A DNA stretch of 64,000 bases from Brevundimonas sp. (GTDB lineage: Bacteria > Pseudomonadota > Alphaproteobacteria > Caulobacterales > Caulobacteraceae): assembly GCA_027531145.1 (NCBI GenBank), contig JAPZRF010000008.1:242179-306178 (forward strand), in the 5' to 3' direction. This document shows positions 63,864-64,000 of this stretch, piece by piece. The stretch's first letter is position 1; each line of letters starts with the position of its first letter. The position numbers and the translations under genes were made by a program. The notes under the pieces are model-generated. The model had not been told where the DNA came from. It made no database searches and saw only the letters and a program-made list of their open reading frames with translations.

Positions 63864-64000
63864 GGTCAGGACTCAATTGAGCCACCATGTGACGGTTGCG
63901 GCGAGGAAGACGGCTGAGAGGTAGGTGTCGGCGCGCTTGTCGTAGCGTGTGGCGACGCGTCGGAAGTCCTTCAGGCGGCAGAACATCCGCTCGATGACGT
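63864..64000 (-). mobile_element. Second IS5-family element, left end only
   Basis: Starting at 63864 with GGTCAGGACTCA, directly after the CTAG that flanks the first element. It continues past the window edge. It is a different member of the same family (its encoded transposase differs from the first). Confidence 0.75.
63873..64000 (-). CDS. IS5-family transposase, C-terminal fragment (partial)
   Basis: The 42 C-terminal residues read VIERMFCRLKDFRRVATRYDKRADTYLSAVFLAATVTWWLN in the minus strand, matching the end of IS5-type transposases (the E of the DDE triad in the IERMF block). The 5' part lies outside the window, so completeness is unknown. Its sequence is related to, but clearly not a copy of, the neighbouring orfB. 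Confidence 0.82.
   Translation of the reverse strand, partial: VIERMFCRLKDFRRVATRYDKRADTYLSAVFLAATVTWWLN

Overview
The window is a GC-rich chromosomal segment of an alphaproteobacterium, most likely Caulobacterales and probably Brevundimonas or a close relative (inference). The signs are a circularly permuted two-piece tmRNA gene, alpha-type SspB, COQ4, LpxI in place of LpxH, GTTC-N7-GTTC LexA boxes and the rpsB-tsf-pyrH-frr-uppS-cdsA-dxr-rseP-bamA-lpx gene order. Nearly every gene is densely packed housekeeping or envelope coding sequence.

Layout. 1-11.4 kb: the 5' part of a UvrD-type helicase (cut by the window edge), a SIMPL protein, a ribbon-helix-helix protein divergent from COQ4, an EamA permease, a secreted amidase overlapping a secreted DPP IV-like peptidase, ferredoxin-NADP reductase, chorismate mutase, a nuclease-like protein, a LytTR membrane regulator divergent from a small exported protein, and an Hpt protein. 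11.5-14.3 kb: tRNA-Lys, then an 834-base stretch without a supported gene and a visibly AT-richer patch holding a YkgJ-type cysteine-cluster protein and an unrecognised 367-aa protein. This is the best candidate for acquired DNA. 14.4-18.8 kb: a TonB-dependent receptor without a visible signal peptide, a degenerate ApbE-like protein, DUF4169 and an EEP nuclease. 18.9-27 kb: fumarase, a RusA-like nuclease, a GFA protein, C13 peptidase, SspB, tmRNA, MiaA, an Mrp ATPase lacking its CxxC, an old-yellow-enzyme homologue and a sterol-desaturase-like protein. 27-31 kb: a thyA-mazG-folA-unknown-ybjQ operon, a divergent ketol-acid reductoisomerase, tRNA-Pro and tRNA-Gln. 31-38.3 kb: oligopeptidase B-like enzyme, trypsin-like protease, acyl-CoA dehydrogenase, cytochrome b561, an M23 lipoprotein and its partner. 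38.5-53.4 kb: translation genes followed by the isoprenoid, phospholipid, outer-membrane assembly and lipid A cluster. 53.6-62.8 kb: cold-shock protein, gltA, gltX, comEC, lexA, a DJ-1/PfpI protein and trpG-trpD-trpC. 62.85-64 kb: a small membrane protein whose stop codon is the target of an IS5-family element, with a second IS5-family element abutting it and running off the window.

How the genes work together: the rpsB-to-lpxB run couples translation to envelope growth (undecaprenyl-PP, CDP-DAG, DXP isoprenoids, BamA, lipid A). The tmRNA and SspB pair provides tagging and delivery of stalled products to ClpXP. ThyA and DHFR form the dTMP/folate cycle. Stable RNA genes and several growth genes share a promoter pattern, TTGCNN with a 16-base spacer and CTATNN. 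No CRISPR array, prophage or recognisable defence system is visible. The most unusual observations are the Mrp protein without its cluster-binding cysteines, the ApbE-like protein that has lost its active site, the signal-less TonB receptor next to the AT-rich patch, and the tandem IS insertion at a stop codon.
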